This document shows, piece by piece, positions 25,813 through 34,180 of a DNA stretch of 64,000 bases. This DNA is from Lewinellaceae bacterium. Its GTDB lineage: Bacteria; Bacteroidota; Bacteroidia; Chitinophagales; Saprospiraceae. The DNA lies in NCBI GenBank assembly GCA_020636325.1, contig JACJYC010000014.1:123396-187395 (forward strand). The letters run 5' to 3'. The position numbers and the translations under genes are program-made. The notes under the pieces were generated by a model. The model made no database searches. It was given only the letters and a program-made list of their open reading frames with translations, and was not told the origin of the DNA. Positions within the stretch are counted from its first letter, which is position 1; every line of letters begins with the position of its first letter.

Positions 25813-26029
25813 GGCAACAGGAATTTTAGAGGTAATTTAAGGCCTTTTTCAGTGTTTTCCGCCGATTCCCGCTGGTTTTTTGCCGCCGGGCAACAAACCG
25901 GGCACGGATATGGCTGGGCTTACCAGCAGGCAAGCGGCTGAAAATCAGAATTTTGATAATTTGTTTACGGCAAAAAGCGTGTCTGCGAACTAACGCAAGA
26001 ACTGTAAAAAAAATTATATGCGTAAGCGG

Positions 26030-26962
26030 TTATCGTCCACTGGCCAGTAAAAAAAGGACCGCCATCCGGACGGCCACGCCGTTTTCCACCTGCTGAAGGA
26101 TGATGGAATGGTCGGAATCGGCGACATCACCGGTGATTTCCACGCCGCGGTTGATCGGGCCGGGGTGCATGATCACGATGGGTTTATCGAGGCTGTCCAG
26201 CAGCGGCTTGTTGATGCCGTAGTACAGCGCGTATTCCCGGAGGGAGGGGAAGTATTTGAGGTCCTGCCGTTCGAGCTGGATGCGCAGCACATTGGCGACA
26301 TCGCACCATTGCAGGGTTTTGCGCAGGTCGTGTTCGACGGTTACGCCGAGTTTTTCGATGTATTTGGGAATGAGCGTCGGAGGGCCGCAGACCTTTACCT
26401 GGGCGCCCAGTTTGTTGAGGCAGAAAATATTGCTGAGTGCGACCCTGGAATGCAGGATATCGCCGAAAATGGCGATTTTTTTGCCGGCCAGGTCGCCCAC
26501 TTTTTCCCACATGGAAAAGGCGTCGAGGAGGGCCTGGGTGGGATGTTCGTGGGTGCCGTCGCCGGCGTTGATGATATTGGCGTCGATGTGCTGGGCCAGA
26601 AAGTGGTGCGCGCCGGGTGCGGGGTGCCGCATCACGACCATATCCACCTTCATGGAGAGGATATTGTTGACGGTATCCAGCAGGGTTTCGCCTTTTTTCA
26701 CGGAGGAGGCCGAAGCGGAGAAGTTGACGATGTCCGCCGACAACCTTTTTTCGGCCAGTTCGAAGGAAATGCGGGTCCGGGTGGAGTTTTCAAAAAACAG
26801 GTTGGCAACGGTAATATCCCTCAGGGAGGGGACCTTCTTGATGGGCCGGTTGAGGACCTCTTTGAAATTGCGGGTCGTTTCGAAAATAAGGTGAATGTCC
26901 TCCGGTTCGAGGTACTTGATGCCCAACAGATGATTGGTGCTTAATTGTTGCAAAGTCGCCAT
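26030..26962 (-). CDS. pyrB: Aspartate carbamoyltransferase, catalytic subunit
   Basis: Catalyses the committed step of pyrimidine synthesis, carbamoyl phosphate plus aspartate to N-carbamoylaspartate. At 310 aa it has every diagnostic residue: FENSTRTRISFE (59-64) for carbamoyl phosphate, 80s-loop lysine in SSVKKGETLLD, MRHP, HPTQALLD (140-143), and LRIQLER with Arg227 and Gln229 that bind the aspartate side chain. HPGPINRG follows. It lies 3 bp downstream of pyrR in the same operon. It is the true ATCase of the window, in contrast to the paralogue at 43548. Confidence 0.95.
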   Translation of the reverse strand: MATLQQLSTNHLLGIKYLEPEDIHLIFETTRNFKEVLNRPIKKVPSLRDITVANLFFENSTRTRISFELAEKRLSADIVNFSASASSVKKGETLLDTVNNILSMKVDMVVMRHPAPGAHHFLAQHIDANIINAGDGTHEHPTQALLDAFSMWEKVGDLAGKKIAIFGDILHSRVALSNIFCLNKLGAQVKVCGPPTLIPKYIEKLGVTVEHDLRKTLQWCDVANVLRIQLERQDLKYFPSLREYALYYGINKPLLDSLDKPIVIMHPGPINRGVEITGDVADSDHSIILQQVENGVAVRMAVLFLLASGR

Positions 26963-26965
26963 GCG

Positions 26966-27523
26966 TTAATCCGCAGCTTGTTTTTCAGAAAATAAGATAA
27001 TCTGATCCTCTCCATGGATCTCTTTCCAGCATACCTTGACATAGGCTTCATCGACCGCGTCGACGGTAATGCCTGTGAAATCGGACTGAATGGGCAGATG
27101 CCGGTTGAACTGGCGGTCGACCAGGGTCAGCAGTTCCACCCGGCGCGGCCTGCCGTAGTGGTTCAGGGCGGTCAGGGCGGCCTGCACGGTCCGGCCGGTA
27201 TACAGGACGTCGTCCACCAGGATCACGTTCTTTTCCTCCACCAGGAAGTCCATTTCCATGGGGCTGGCTTTGAGGGGTTTGTTCCGGGTGCGGAAATCGT
27301 CCCTGTAGAATGTGATGTCCAGTTTACCGTATTCCAGGGGAAGGCTGCCCATGAGGGCGGTGAGCCGGCTGAATATCCTGTCGGACAGGGGTACGCCCCT
27401 GGGTTGGATGCCGACCAGGCAGGTACCGGCAAAGTCATCGTACACCTCTACCAGTTGCTGGCACATCCGGTCGATGGTGAGCGAGAAACGTTCTTCCGTC
27501 AAGATAATTCTTCCCTGGCTCAT
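26966..27523 (-). CDS. pyrR: Bifunctional pyr operon regulator/uracil phosphoribosyltransferase PyrR
   Basis: A 185-residue PRTase-fold protein. The PRPP-binding signature is VILVDDVLYTGRTVQAAL (about 100-117), and GIQPRGVPLSDRI and EYGKLDITFYRDD are typical of PyrR. In Firmicutes PyrR binds pyr mRNA to attenuate transcription and has weak UPRTase activity. I see no attenuator hairpin between this gene and pyrB, which are only 3 bp apart, and the -7 box lies almost at the start codon, so leader attenuation seems unlikely here. Confidence 0.92.
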   Translation of the reverse strand: MSQGRIILTEERFSLTIDRMCQQLVEVYDDFAGTCLVGIQPRGVPLSDRIFSRLTALMGSLPLEYGKLDITFYRDDFRTRNKPLKASPMEMDFLVEEKNVILVDDVLYTGRTVQAALTALNHYGRPRRVELLTLVDRQFNRHLPIQSDFTGITVDAVDEAYVKVCWKEIHGEDQIILFSEKQAAD

Positions 27524-27531
27524 TTGGCTGA

Positions 27532-27539
27532 CAAAGATA
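27532..27539 (-). promoter_or_regulatory. -7 promoter element for pyrR-pyrB
   Basis: Minus-strand TATCTTTG fits TAnnTTTG and ends eight bases before the pyrR ATG, the same spacing as at ribF. Confidence 0.5.
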
Positions 27540-27585
27540 AATGCCTGTTCAGATATCAGCGCACAAATCGGCGACTTTCTTTATT

Positions 27586-28755
27586 TCAACCGACGGCCTT
27601 TTTTGCTTTCAGGATCTCGGATAATTTTTCAACCACCGCATCCGCTTCCGCCCGCGTATTGAAATGCGAAAAGGAGAACCGGACGGTTTTGCCGGGCGAG
27701 TCGGGTTTGATGCCGGCGATCACATGGGAGCCTGCGTCCGCGCCGGAGCTGCAGGCGCTGCCGCCTGAAACGCTGATGCCGGCGATATCCAGGTTGAACA
27801 GCAGCAGGTCCGTTTTCGGGGAAGGCGGAAACTCCACGCTAAGGATCTTGTAATGGCCGTTTTCGCAATCGCCGTTGACCGAAATGCCTTCAAAGCGGTC
27901 GGTCAGTTCACCCAGGAAATAGTCCCGGATATCCAGTATGGCGTCCCGCCTGGCGTCCATTTCCGCATAAGCGAGTTCCAGGGCTTTGGCCATGCCCAGG
28001 ATGCTGGGCAGGTTTTCGGTGCCCGCCCGCATATTGCGTTCCTGTGAGCCGCCGTCGATGAACGGCCTGATCTGGTTGTCGCCGGAGATATAAACGAACC
28101 CGACGCCTTTCGGGCCGTGGAATTTGTGGGCCGACCCCGACAGAAAGGAGACCCGCGTTTTGGCCAGGTCAATGGGAAAATATCCGATCGTCTGCACGGT
28201 ATCGCTGTGGAACCAGGCGCCCGCTTCGGCGCAGATCTCCGCGACCTCATCCAGGTCGATCATGGTCCCGATCTCATTATTGGCGTACATCAGGGACACC
28301 AGGGTCGGGGCGGAATCCGCGGCCAGCAGCGCCCGCAGCTGCCCGGTGTCGAACCGGCCCAAGGCATCCGGCTGCAGGCGGTCTACCCGGATCTGCTGGT
28401 ATTTTTCCAGGCTTTCCAGTGAATGGAGCACGCAATGGTGTTCGAGGGGCGAACTGATGATGCGCCTGACCCCCAGGTCGCGCACGGCGCATTTGAGGGC
28501 CATATTGTTCGACTCGGTACCGCCGGAGGTGAAAAAGATCTCGCCGACGGAGGCGTTCAGGCACCTGGCGACCGTTTTGCGGGCCTGTTCAATGGCCGCG
28601 CGGGCCGCCCTGCCTTCCGCATGAATGGAAGAAGGGTTGCCGAAATTGCCGGCCAGCGCCTCCGACATAACGCGGATCACCTCCGGGTGTACGGGCGTGG
28701 TGGCCGCGTTGTCGAAATAGATGCGGCCTGGATGTTGTCCTTCGGGTCGGTTCAC
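27586..28755 (-). CDS. Cysteine desulfurase (NifS/IscS family)
   Basis: PLP enzyme (389 aa) that removes sulfur from cysteine for Fe-S clusters and thiolated tRNA. It shows IYFDNAATTPVHPEV at the start, FFTSGGTESNNMALK, HSDTVQTIGYFPIDL, the PLP lysine in SGSAHKFHGPKGVGF, ERNMRAGTENLPSILG, and the persulfide loop with Cys in SGGSACSSGADAGSHV. The loop sequence suggests a NifS-like rather than SufS-like enzyme. It follows the lipoprotein gene by 28 bp and may be the last gene of the GH65 operon. No iscU or suf gene is adjacent. Confidence 0.92.
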   Translation of the reverse strand: MNRPEGQHPGRIYFDNAATTPVHPEVIRVMSEALAGNFGNPSSIHAEGRAARAAIEQARKTVARCLNASVGEIFFTSGGTESNNMALKCAVRDLGVRRIISSPLEHHCVLHSLESLEKYQQIRVDRLQPDALGRFDTGQLRALLAADSAPTLVSLMYANNEIGTMIDLDEVAEICAEAGAWFHSDTVQTIGYFPIDLAKTRVSFLSGSAHKFHGPKGVGFVYISGDNQIRPFIDGGSQERNMRAGTENLPSILGMAKALELAYAEMDARRDAILDIRDYFLGELTDRFEGISVNGDCENGHYKILSVEFPPSPKTDLLLFNLDIAGISVSGGSACSSGADAGSHVIAGIKPDSPGKTVRFSFSHFNTRAEADAVVEKLSEILKAKKAVG

Positions 28756-28783
28756 GGTATGGCTTTTGGTCCGATAATCTTGG

Positions 28784-29320
28784 TTAATCCACCACGTGAA
28801 ACTGCTCTTTCGTGGGTTTGGTCAGCAGGTTGATCGACAGCAGCATGGTCGTGGAATTGTATTCGTACTTGGGCGTGCCGGTCCAGGCGATCTCTGTTTC
28901 CGCCTGGTTGGTCTGAAGCTGGAATTCGAGGTCTTCGGCATCGTTGACCGAATCCAGCGCCAGGAAGGTCTTGCCGCCGTTCTGGTAAACCAACCAGCTT
29001 CCGGGCGCGCCGTCTTCCTGCCAGTGACCGGATTCAAAAGAGCCGTCGGGTTTGAATTTGTACCAGCGACCCCGGTTGAATTTGCGGGCTTCCGGATCGT
29101 CGACATAATACTTTTCCCACACCCAGTAATTTTGCTGGAGGAGGACCTCAAACTGGCTCGTTCCCGGAGGATGGGGGGGAGCTGCCGATCCCTGAGCGGA
29201 TTTCATGGGCGCGCCCTGGGTAGCCGTAGCCGTATCGGTCTGATCCGTGTTTTTGCACGCAGCGGCAAAGGCCACCAGGGCCGTCAACAAGGTAAGTTGA
29301 ATGATCTGTTTCATGGTCAT
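28784..29320 (-). CDS. Lipoprotein of unknown function
   Basis: A 178-residue lipoprotein: MTMKQIIQLTLLTALVAFAAAC with lipobox FAAAC, then a Thr/Ala/Gln linker and a domain beginning FEVLLQQNYWVWEKYYVDD with several Trp and Tyr, perhaps a small beta-barrel of lipocalin type (FKPDGSFESGHW, GSWLVYQNGGKTFLALD). The family is not recognised. Its ATG overlaps the stop of the GH65 gene in a TAATG junction, which points to translational coupling; a second start two codons later is possible. Confidence 0.7.
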   Translation of the reverse strand: MTMKQIIQLTLLTALVAFAAACKNTDQTDTATATQGAPMKSAQGSAAPPHPPGTSQFEVLLQQNYWVWEKYYVDDPEARKFNRGRWYKFKPDGSFESGHWQEDGAPGSWLVYQNGGKTFLALDSVNDAEDLEFQLQTNQAETEIAWTGTPKYEYNSTTMLLSINLLTKPTKEQFHVVD

Positions 29321-31635
29321 TATTTGAACGGTATTTCCGTTTGGGAATTTCCTTTCAACCGCACTTTGGTCCCCAGCACCTTAACATCCAGGGTTCCGTC
29401 AGCGTGGTTTATCAGAACAACACCCGAACGGGTTACTTTGGTTTCAATAAAAAAGCCGCGCCAGCGAATTTTGAAGCTCAGGGTCTCCCATTTTTCGGGC
29501 AGGAAGGGATCGAATTCCAGGATATCCTTATGAACGCGCATTCCGCCGAGGCCTTTCACTACGGCCAGCCAGGTGCCGGCCATGCTGGTGATGTGGAGGC
29601 CGTCCTCGGTGTCGTTGTTGTAGTCGTCAAGGTCCAGCCGGGCCGTACGCAGGTACATTTCGTAGGCCTTGTCGCGCTTGCCCAACCGGGCTGCCAGGAT
29701 AGCGTGCACGCAGGGCGAAAGCGAGGATTCATGGACGGTGCGGGGCTCGTAAAAATCGAAATTCCGGCGCAAGGTCGCTTCGTCGAATTTATCCTCGAAG
29801 AAATACAGGCCCTGCAAAACGTCGGCCTGCTTGATGAAGACCGACCGCAGGATCCGGTCCCACGACCATTTCTGGTTGATCGGGCGCTGGTCGGCCGGCA
29901 GGTCGGCTACCGTCAGGAGGTCCTTATCCAGGAAGCCGTCGTGCTGTACAAAGACGCCCAGTTTCTCATCGTGGGGCAGGTACATGCCGGCAGCGATCTT
30001 TTTCCAGTTCCTGGTTTCGTTCTCCTCGTCGAACCGGGCCTTGTTCGCAATGGCGACCAGGGCGGTCGGGTTGGTTTTCCTGACATGCGCGAGGGCTTCT
30101 GCCGTGTATTTCAGGCACCAGACCGCCAGGTAATTCGTATACCAGTTGTTGTTGACGTTGTTCTCGTATTCGTTCGGGCCGGTTACGCCGTGGATCATGT
30201 ATTTCTTCCTGCGCTGGGAATAATGGCAGCGCTGGGCCCAGAACCGGGCAATGCCGATCAGGACCTCGAGCCCGTATTCGGCCAGGTAACCCTGATCGCC
30301 GGTATAGCGGATATAGTCGAAGATGGCGTAGGCGATGGCGCCGTTGCGGTGGATCTCCTCGAAGGTGATCTCCCATTCGTTGTGGCATTCCTCTCCGTTC
30401 ATGGTCACCATCGGGTACAGGGCCGCGCCGTTGGAAAAGCCCAGTTTGCCGGCGTTCTCTATGGCTTTTTCGAGGTGTTTGTACCGGTAAACCAGGAGGT
30501 TTCTGCCCACGTGCTGGTCGGCGGTCGCCATATAGAACGGCAGGCAATAGGCCTCGGTGTCCCAGTAGGTGCTGCCGCCGTATTTCTCACCGGTGAAGCC
30601 TTTGGGGCCGATATTCAACCGTTCGTCCTCGCCGGTGTAGGTCTGGTACAACTGGAAGATATTGAACCGGATGGCCTGCTGCGCGGCCACATCGCCTTCG
30701 ATGAGGATGTCGGCTTCGTCCCACTTGCGCTGCCAGGCGGCTGCCTGATCGGCCATCATCTGGTCAAAACCTTTTGTAAAGGCCCTGTCGACGGCTTCCT
30801 TGCATTTTTCGTAGAGGTCTTCGTTCGGGTAATTCAGGGAAGAGATATTGGCCGCATACTTGTAGACGACGGTTTCCTGCCCTTCCTTGCATTTCAGGTC
30901 GACGGTGCAACCCGCGTATTTTTCTTTCTGGATGCGGAGGGACGACGGGAAATCGATCTCCTTTCCTTCGCGGTGGATGGCGAATTTCATCCCCGTACAG
31001 ACCTGGAAGCCGGTCTTTTTGGTTTCGGCCAGTACGTAGGCTTGTTTTTTCTTGGTTTTCACCATGATTTCCAACCAGAATTTCTCATCGTAGTTAGAGT
31101 CCTGGTTTTTGACGTCCGCGCTGATGTAGGGGGTGATGGTCAGTGTTCCGGAGAAGTTCAGCGGGGTGACGGCATACCGGATGGCGGCGGTTTCGTCGTC
31201 GGCAATGCTGCAAAACCGGCGGGCGGCCACCTTCACCTTTTTGCCGCTTTTCGTCAGTGCGGTAAAGGAGCGTTCGAGGTAACCCTCCCGCATGTTGAGT
31301 TCCCTGCGGAAAGCGGACACCTGACAATCGGCCAGGTTCAGGGTTTCGCCGTCGAAATCGATCCTGATGCCGATCCAGTTGGCGGCGTTGAGCACTTTGG
31401 CGAAATACTCGGGGTATCCGTTCTTCCACCACCCTACCCTGGTCTTATCGGGATAATAAACGCCGGCGACATAGCTGCCCTGGAGGGAATCGCCGGTATA
31501 ATCCTCCTCAAAATTGGCCCGCTGCCCTATGCGGCCGTTGCCGATGCTGAAGATGCTTTCGGAAATGCGGTTATATTCAGGGTTAAAGCCCTCTTCAATG
31601 ATTTTCCATTCGTCGTGGAGCAGGTAATTTTTCAT
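29320..31635 (-). CDS. Glycoside hydrolase family 65 phosphorylase (maltose/kojibiose-type)
   Basis: A 771-residue GH65 enzyme that cleaves an alpha-glucosidic disaccharide with phosphate, giving beta-glucose 1-phosphate. Family features: N-terminal ESIFSIGNGRIGQRANFEE, the GGSTYWDTEAYCLPFY substrate block, the general acid Glu in VTGPNEYENNVNNNWYTN, and the phosphate-binding HESSLSPCVHAILAARLG. Maltose phosphorylase is most likely, but trehalose or kojibiose specificity cannot be excluded. The beta-phosphoglucomutase upstream converts the product to glucose 6-phosphate. Confidence 0.9.
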   Translation of the reverse strand: MKNYLLHDEWKIIEEGFNPEYNRISESIFSIGNGRIGQRANFEEDYTGDSLQGSYVAGVYYPDKTRVGWWKNGYPEYFAKVLNAANWIGIRIDFDGETLNLADCQVSAFRRELNMREGYLERSFTALTKSGKKVKVAARRFCSIADDETAAIRYAVTPLNFSGTLTITPYISADVKNQDSNYDEKFWLEIMVKTKKKQAYVLAETKKTGFQVCTGMKFAIHREGKEIDFPSSLRIQKEKYAGCTVDLKCKEGQETVVYKYAANISSLNYPNEDLYEKCKEAVDRAFTKGFDQMMADQAAAWQRKWDEADILIEGDVAAQQAIRFNIFQLYQTYTGEDERLNIGPKGFTGEKYGGSTYWDTEAYCLPFYMATADQHVGRNLLVYRYKHLEKAIENAGKLGFSNGAALYPMVTMNGEECHNEWEITFEEIHRNGAIAYAIFDYIRYTGDQGYLAEYGLEVLIGIARFWAQRCHYSQRRKKYMIHGVTGPNEYENNVNNNWYTNYLAVWCLKYTAEALAHVRKTNPTALVAIANKARFDEENETRNWKKIAAGMYLPHDEKLGVFVQHDGFLDKDLLTVADLPADQRPINQKWSWDRILRSVFIKQADVLQGLYFFEDKFDEATLRRNFDFYEPRTVHESSLSPCVHAILAARLGKRDKAYEMYLRTARLDLDDYNNDTEDGLHITSMAGTWLAVVKGLGGMRVHKDILEFDPFLPEKWETLSFKIRWRGFFIETKVTRSGVVLINHADGTLDVKVLGTKVRLKGNSQTEIPFK

Positions 31636-31705
31636 GGGTATTGGTATAAGCCTTTATTTTGATTGGATGAACAGCATTGCATACAAGACGTCCGGGCGGT
31701 GTCGA

Positions 31706-32365
31706 TCACCGCAGGAGGGCCGTCAGCCCCGGCCAGGAATAACCGCCGAGGGACGGGATCACCGCGTCGGCGGCGCCCAGCACTTCCGGGCTGCCGATCC
31801 CGATGACATGGAATCCGCCGCGCAGGGCAGCTTCCACCCCGGCCTCCGCGTCTTCGAACACCAGGGAAAGACCCGGTTCCACCCCCAGGTCATCGGCGGC
31901 TTTCAGAAAAACCTCGGGGTCGGGTTTGCTCTTGCTGATCCGGTTGCCGTCGACAATGGTGTCGAAGAACGAACCCAGGCCGATGCGGTCGATGATGGTC
32001 ATGGCATTTTTGCTGGACGAACCGATGGCCATTTTGATGCCGGTCGCCTGGAGTTCTCCCAGAAAAGCCGTTACACCCGGCAGAATTTCCGCGGGCGTCA
32101 TTTCCCGGATATAGTCCAGGTACCAGTCATTTTTCTTGGCCGCATAGCGGTCCTTTTCCGCCTGGTCAAGGGAGATCCTGCCCCAGGCGAGTATCCGGTC
32201 CAGGGATTCCATCCGGCTGACGCCTTTGAGTTGTTCGTTCTGTTCTTCCGAAAAATCGAAACCCAGGGAATTGGCCATTCTTTTCCACGCCAGGAAGTGG
32301 TATTTGGCCGTATCGACGATAACGCCGTCGAGGTCGAAGATAGCCGCTTTCAAGTTTTTTGTCAT
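31706..32365 (-). CDS. pgmB: Beta-phosphoglucomutase
   Basis: HAD-superfamily enzyme (219 aa from ATG at 32365) converting beta-glucose 1-phosphate to glucose 6-phosphate. The nucleophile motif is AAIFDLDGVIVDTAKYHFLAW, typical of beta-PGM with the following His. Substrate loop GVSRMESLDRIL, motif II IGSSSKNA and motif IV VFEDAEAGVEAA are present. It lies 70 bp upstream of the GH65 phosphorylase, whose product is its substrate. The start at 32365 removes a seven-residue extension found in the longer frame. Confidence 0.92.
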   Translation of the reverse strand: MTKNLKAAIFDLDGVIVDTAKYHFLAWKRMANSLGFDFSEEQNEQLKGVSRMESLDRILAWGRISLDQAEKDRYAAKKNDWYLDYIREMTPAEILPGVTAFLGELQATGIKMAIGSSSKNAMTIIDRIGLGSFFDTIVDGNRISKSKPDPEVFLKAADDLGVEPGLSLVFEDAEAGVEAALRGGFHVIGIGSPEVLGAADAVIPSLGGYSWPGLTALLR

Positions 32366-32493
32366 AGCTTGTGAAATTCGGTGCAAATTTTAATTTTTTT
32401 TCTGATATCGTTAAACCTGCAAGGGATATTCAGGTCTAATCGGTGCCATTTTTAGCATACCAACACCATTTTTTCACCACAAAATGCTTGCTT

Positions 32494-34167
32494 ATGGACA
32501 GAAGAGCTACACTGACCAGGCTCTTTGGACTGACTGCGGCGGAGCCGGTTGCAGCGGAGGCCGCCATGCCGGCCATGGCGCCCGTTCTCCTGGGGCTTGA
32601 GCCTTACCAGGGTCCATGGAATTTTGAACAGGCGTCCCATATACTGCGCCGTTGCACCTTCGGCCCCACCCGGGAGATGATACTGGAGGCGGTCGAACTG
32701 GGTTTTGACGGCACCGTTGCCAAACTCTTTGAAGACCTGCCGGCCCCGGCGCCGCCCGTCAACCACACTTCGGACGAGGATGCCAACGTACCCCTCGGCG
32801 AAACCTGGATAGACGCGCCATACTCCGTGACCGCCAACCTGAGGGCCTATCGCAACCAGAGCCTGCGCGCCTGGACCCTCAAGCTGATGCTGGAGGAAGG
32901 CATTTCGCTGCGTGAAAAAATGACCCTGTTCTGGCACAACCATTTTGCCGTCAGCAACGTCAATGACCCCAAATTCCTGTACCGGCACGTCGAACTGCTG
33001 CGAAACTTTGCCTGGGGCAATTTCCGGGAGCTGATGAAGGAGATCACCGTCGATCCGACCATGCTCCGGTTCCTGAACGGCAATCAGAACACCCGTACGG
33101 CGCCCAATGAGAACTACGCCCGCGAACTGATGGAACTCTACACCCTGGGCAAGGGCGACCTCGCCGGCCCCGGGGATTATACCACCTTCACGGAAGACGA
33201 CGTGATCCAGATGGCCAAAGTGCTGACCGGCTGGCGCGACCGCGGATTCAACACCGTCAACCCCGATGTGAACGTCGAATCCTTTTTCACGCTCAACCGG
33301 CACGATACCGGATCCAAACAACTCTCCCACCGGTTCAACAACGAAGTGATCACCAACCTGGGCGATCAGGAATACGCCCACCTCATCGACGTGATCTTCA
33401 AACGCGAGGATGTGGCCTTGTTCATCAGCCGCAAACTGTACCGCTGGTTTGTGTACTACCCCGTCAACGAGGAGGTGGAAACCAATGTCATCCGGCCGAT
33501 GGCCCAGATCCTGATCGACAACGATTACGAGATCCGTCCGGCCCTGGAAGCCCTGTTGCGCAGCGCCCATTTCTTCGACATCCTGAACTGGGGCCCGATG
33601 ATCAAGAATCCCCTTGATTTTATCGTTTCCACCATCAAAACCACCCAGATCCCGCTGCCGGACGACGAATTGCTGCGGTACCGGGTCCTGTACCGCGTGT
33701 TCCTTTTCACTTCCCTGATGGAAATGGAATACTACAACCCGCCCAACGTAGCGGGCTGGAAAGCCTACTACCAGGAGCCGCTGTTCTACCGCACCTGGAT
33801 CAACGCCACCACGCTGCAGGCCAGGATGGGTTATTCCAATATCCTGACCACAGCCGGATACAACTTTTTCGGTTTCAGGCTTCGCCTGCGGCCGCTTGAC
33901 CTGATTGCGACCATCGGCAACCCGATGGATCCCAACACCGTCATCACCGAATTCGCCAAACTGCTGTTCCCGATGCCGATCACCGATTCGCAGGTGGTCG
34001 CCCTCAAGGAACTGCTCCTCCCCGGCCTGCCCGACTACGAATGGGCGCTGGAATTCGGGGAATACCTCGGCAATCCGGACGATGTGACGCTGGCCAACGC
34101 CGTAGACGCCAAACTGAGGGCCCTGCTGACCGCCATGATCAGCATGCCCGAGTTTTATTTAAGCTAA
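32494..34167 (+). CDS. DUF1800 domain-containing protein
   Basis: A 557-residue DUF1800 protein, a family that nearly always pairs with DUF1501, as here. It begins MDRRATLTRLFGL, with an arginine pair but no clear signal peptide. Characteristic stretches are ILRRCTFGPTREMI, LREKMTLFWHNHFAV, ENYARELMELYTLG, MAKVLTGWRDRG and YYNPPNVAGWKAYY. The biochemical role is unknown. A 13-bp gap to the DUF1501 gene indicates one operon. The ATG at 32494 was chosen because upstream codons of the frame lack homology-like features. Confidence 0.88.
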   Translation: MDRRATLTRLFGLTAAEPVAAEAAMPAMAPVLLGLEPYQGPWNFEQASHILRRCTFGPTREMILEAVELGFDGTVAKLFEDLPAPAPPVNHTSDEDANVPLGETWIDAPYSVTANLRAYRNQSLRAWTLKLMLEEGISLREKMTLFWHNHFAVSNVNDPKFLYRHVELLRNFAWGNFRELMKEITVDPTMLRFLNGNQNTRTAPNENYARELMELYTLGKGDLAGPGDYTTFTEDDVIQMAKVLTGWRDRGFNTVNPDVNVESFFTLNRHDTGSKQLSHRFNNEVITNLGDQEYAHLIDVIFKREDVALFISRKLYRWFVYYPVNEEVETNVIRPMAQILIDNDYEIRPALEALLRSAHFFDILNWGPMIKNPLDFIVSTIKTTQIPLPDDELLRYRVLYRVFLFTSLMEMEYYNPPNVAGWKAYYQEPLFYRTWINATTLQARMGYSNILTTAGYNFFGFRLRLRPLDLIATIGNPMDPNTVITEFAKLLFPMPITDSQVVALKELLLPGLPDYEWALEFGEYLGNPDDVTLANAVDAKLRALLTAMISMPEFYLS

Positions 34168-34180
34168 AAAACCTGAAATC

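Noticed and set aside
22796..25925. Direct repeat GCTGGGCTTACCA on both sides of the coiled-coil gene as a transposition footprint
   Set aside because: Only 13 bp match, at 22797 and 25913, with no inverted ends or transposase; it could be chance or local duplication.
27524..27585. PyrR-dependent attenuator ahead of pyrR
   Set aside because: The gap is 62 bp, the promoter box is 8 bp from the start codon, and no terminator/antiterminator pair is visible.
29341..31662. 773-codon plus-strand frame opposite the GH65 gene
   Set aside because: Exact antisense shadow of the phosphorylase; composition dominated by Val, Gly and Phe with no motif.
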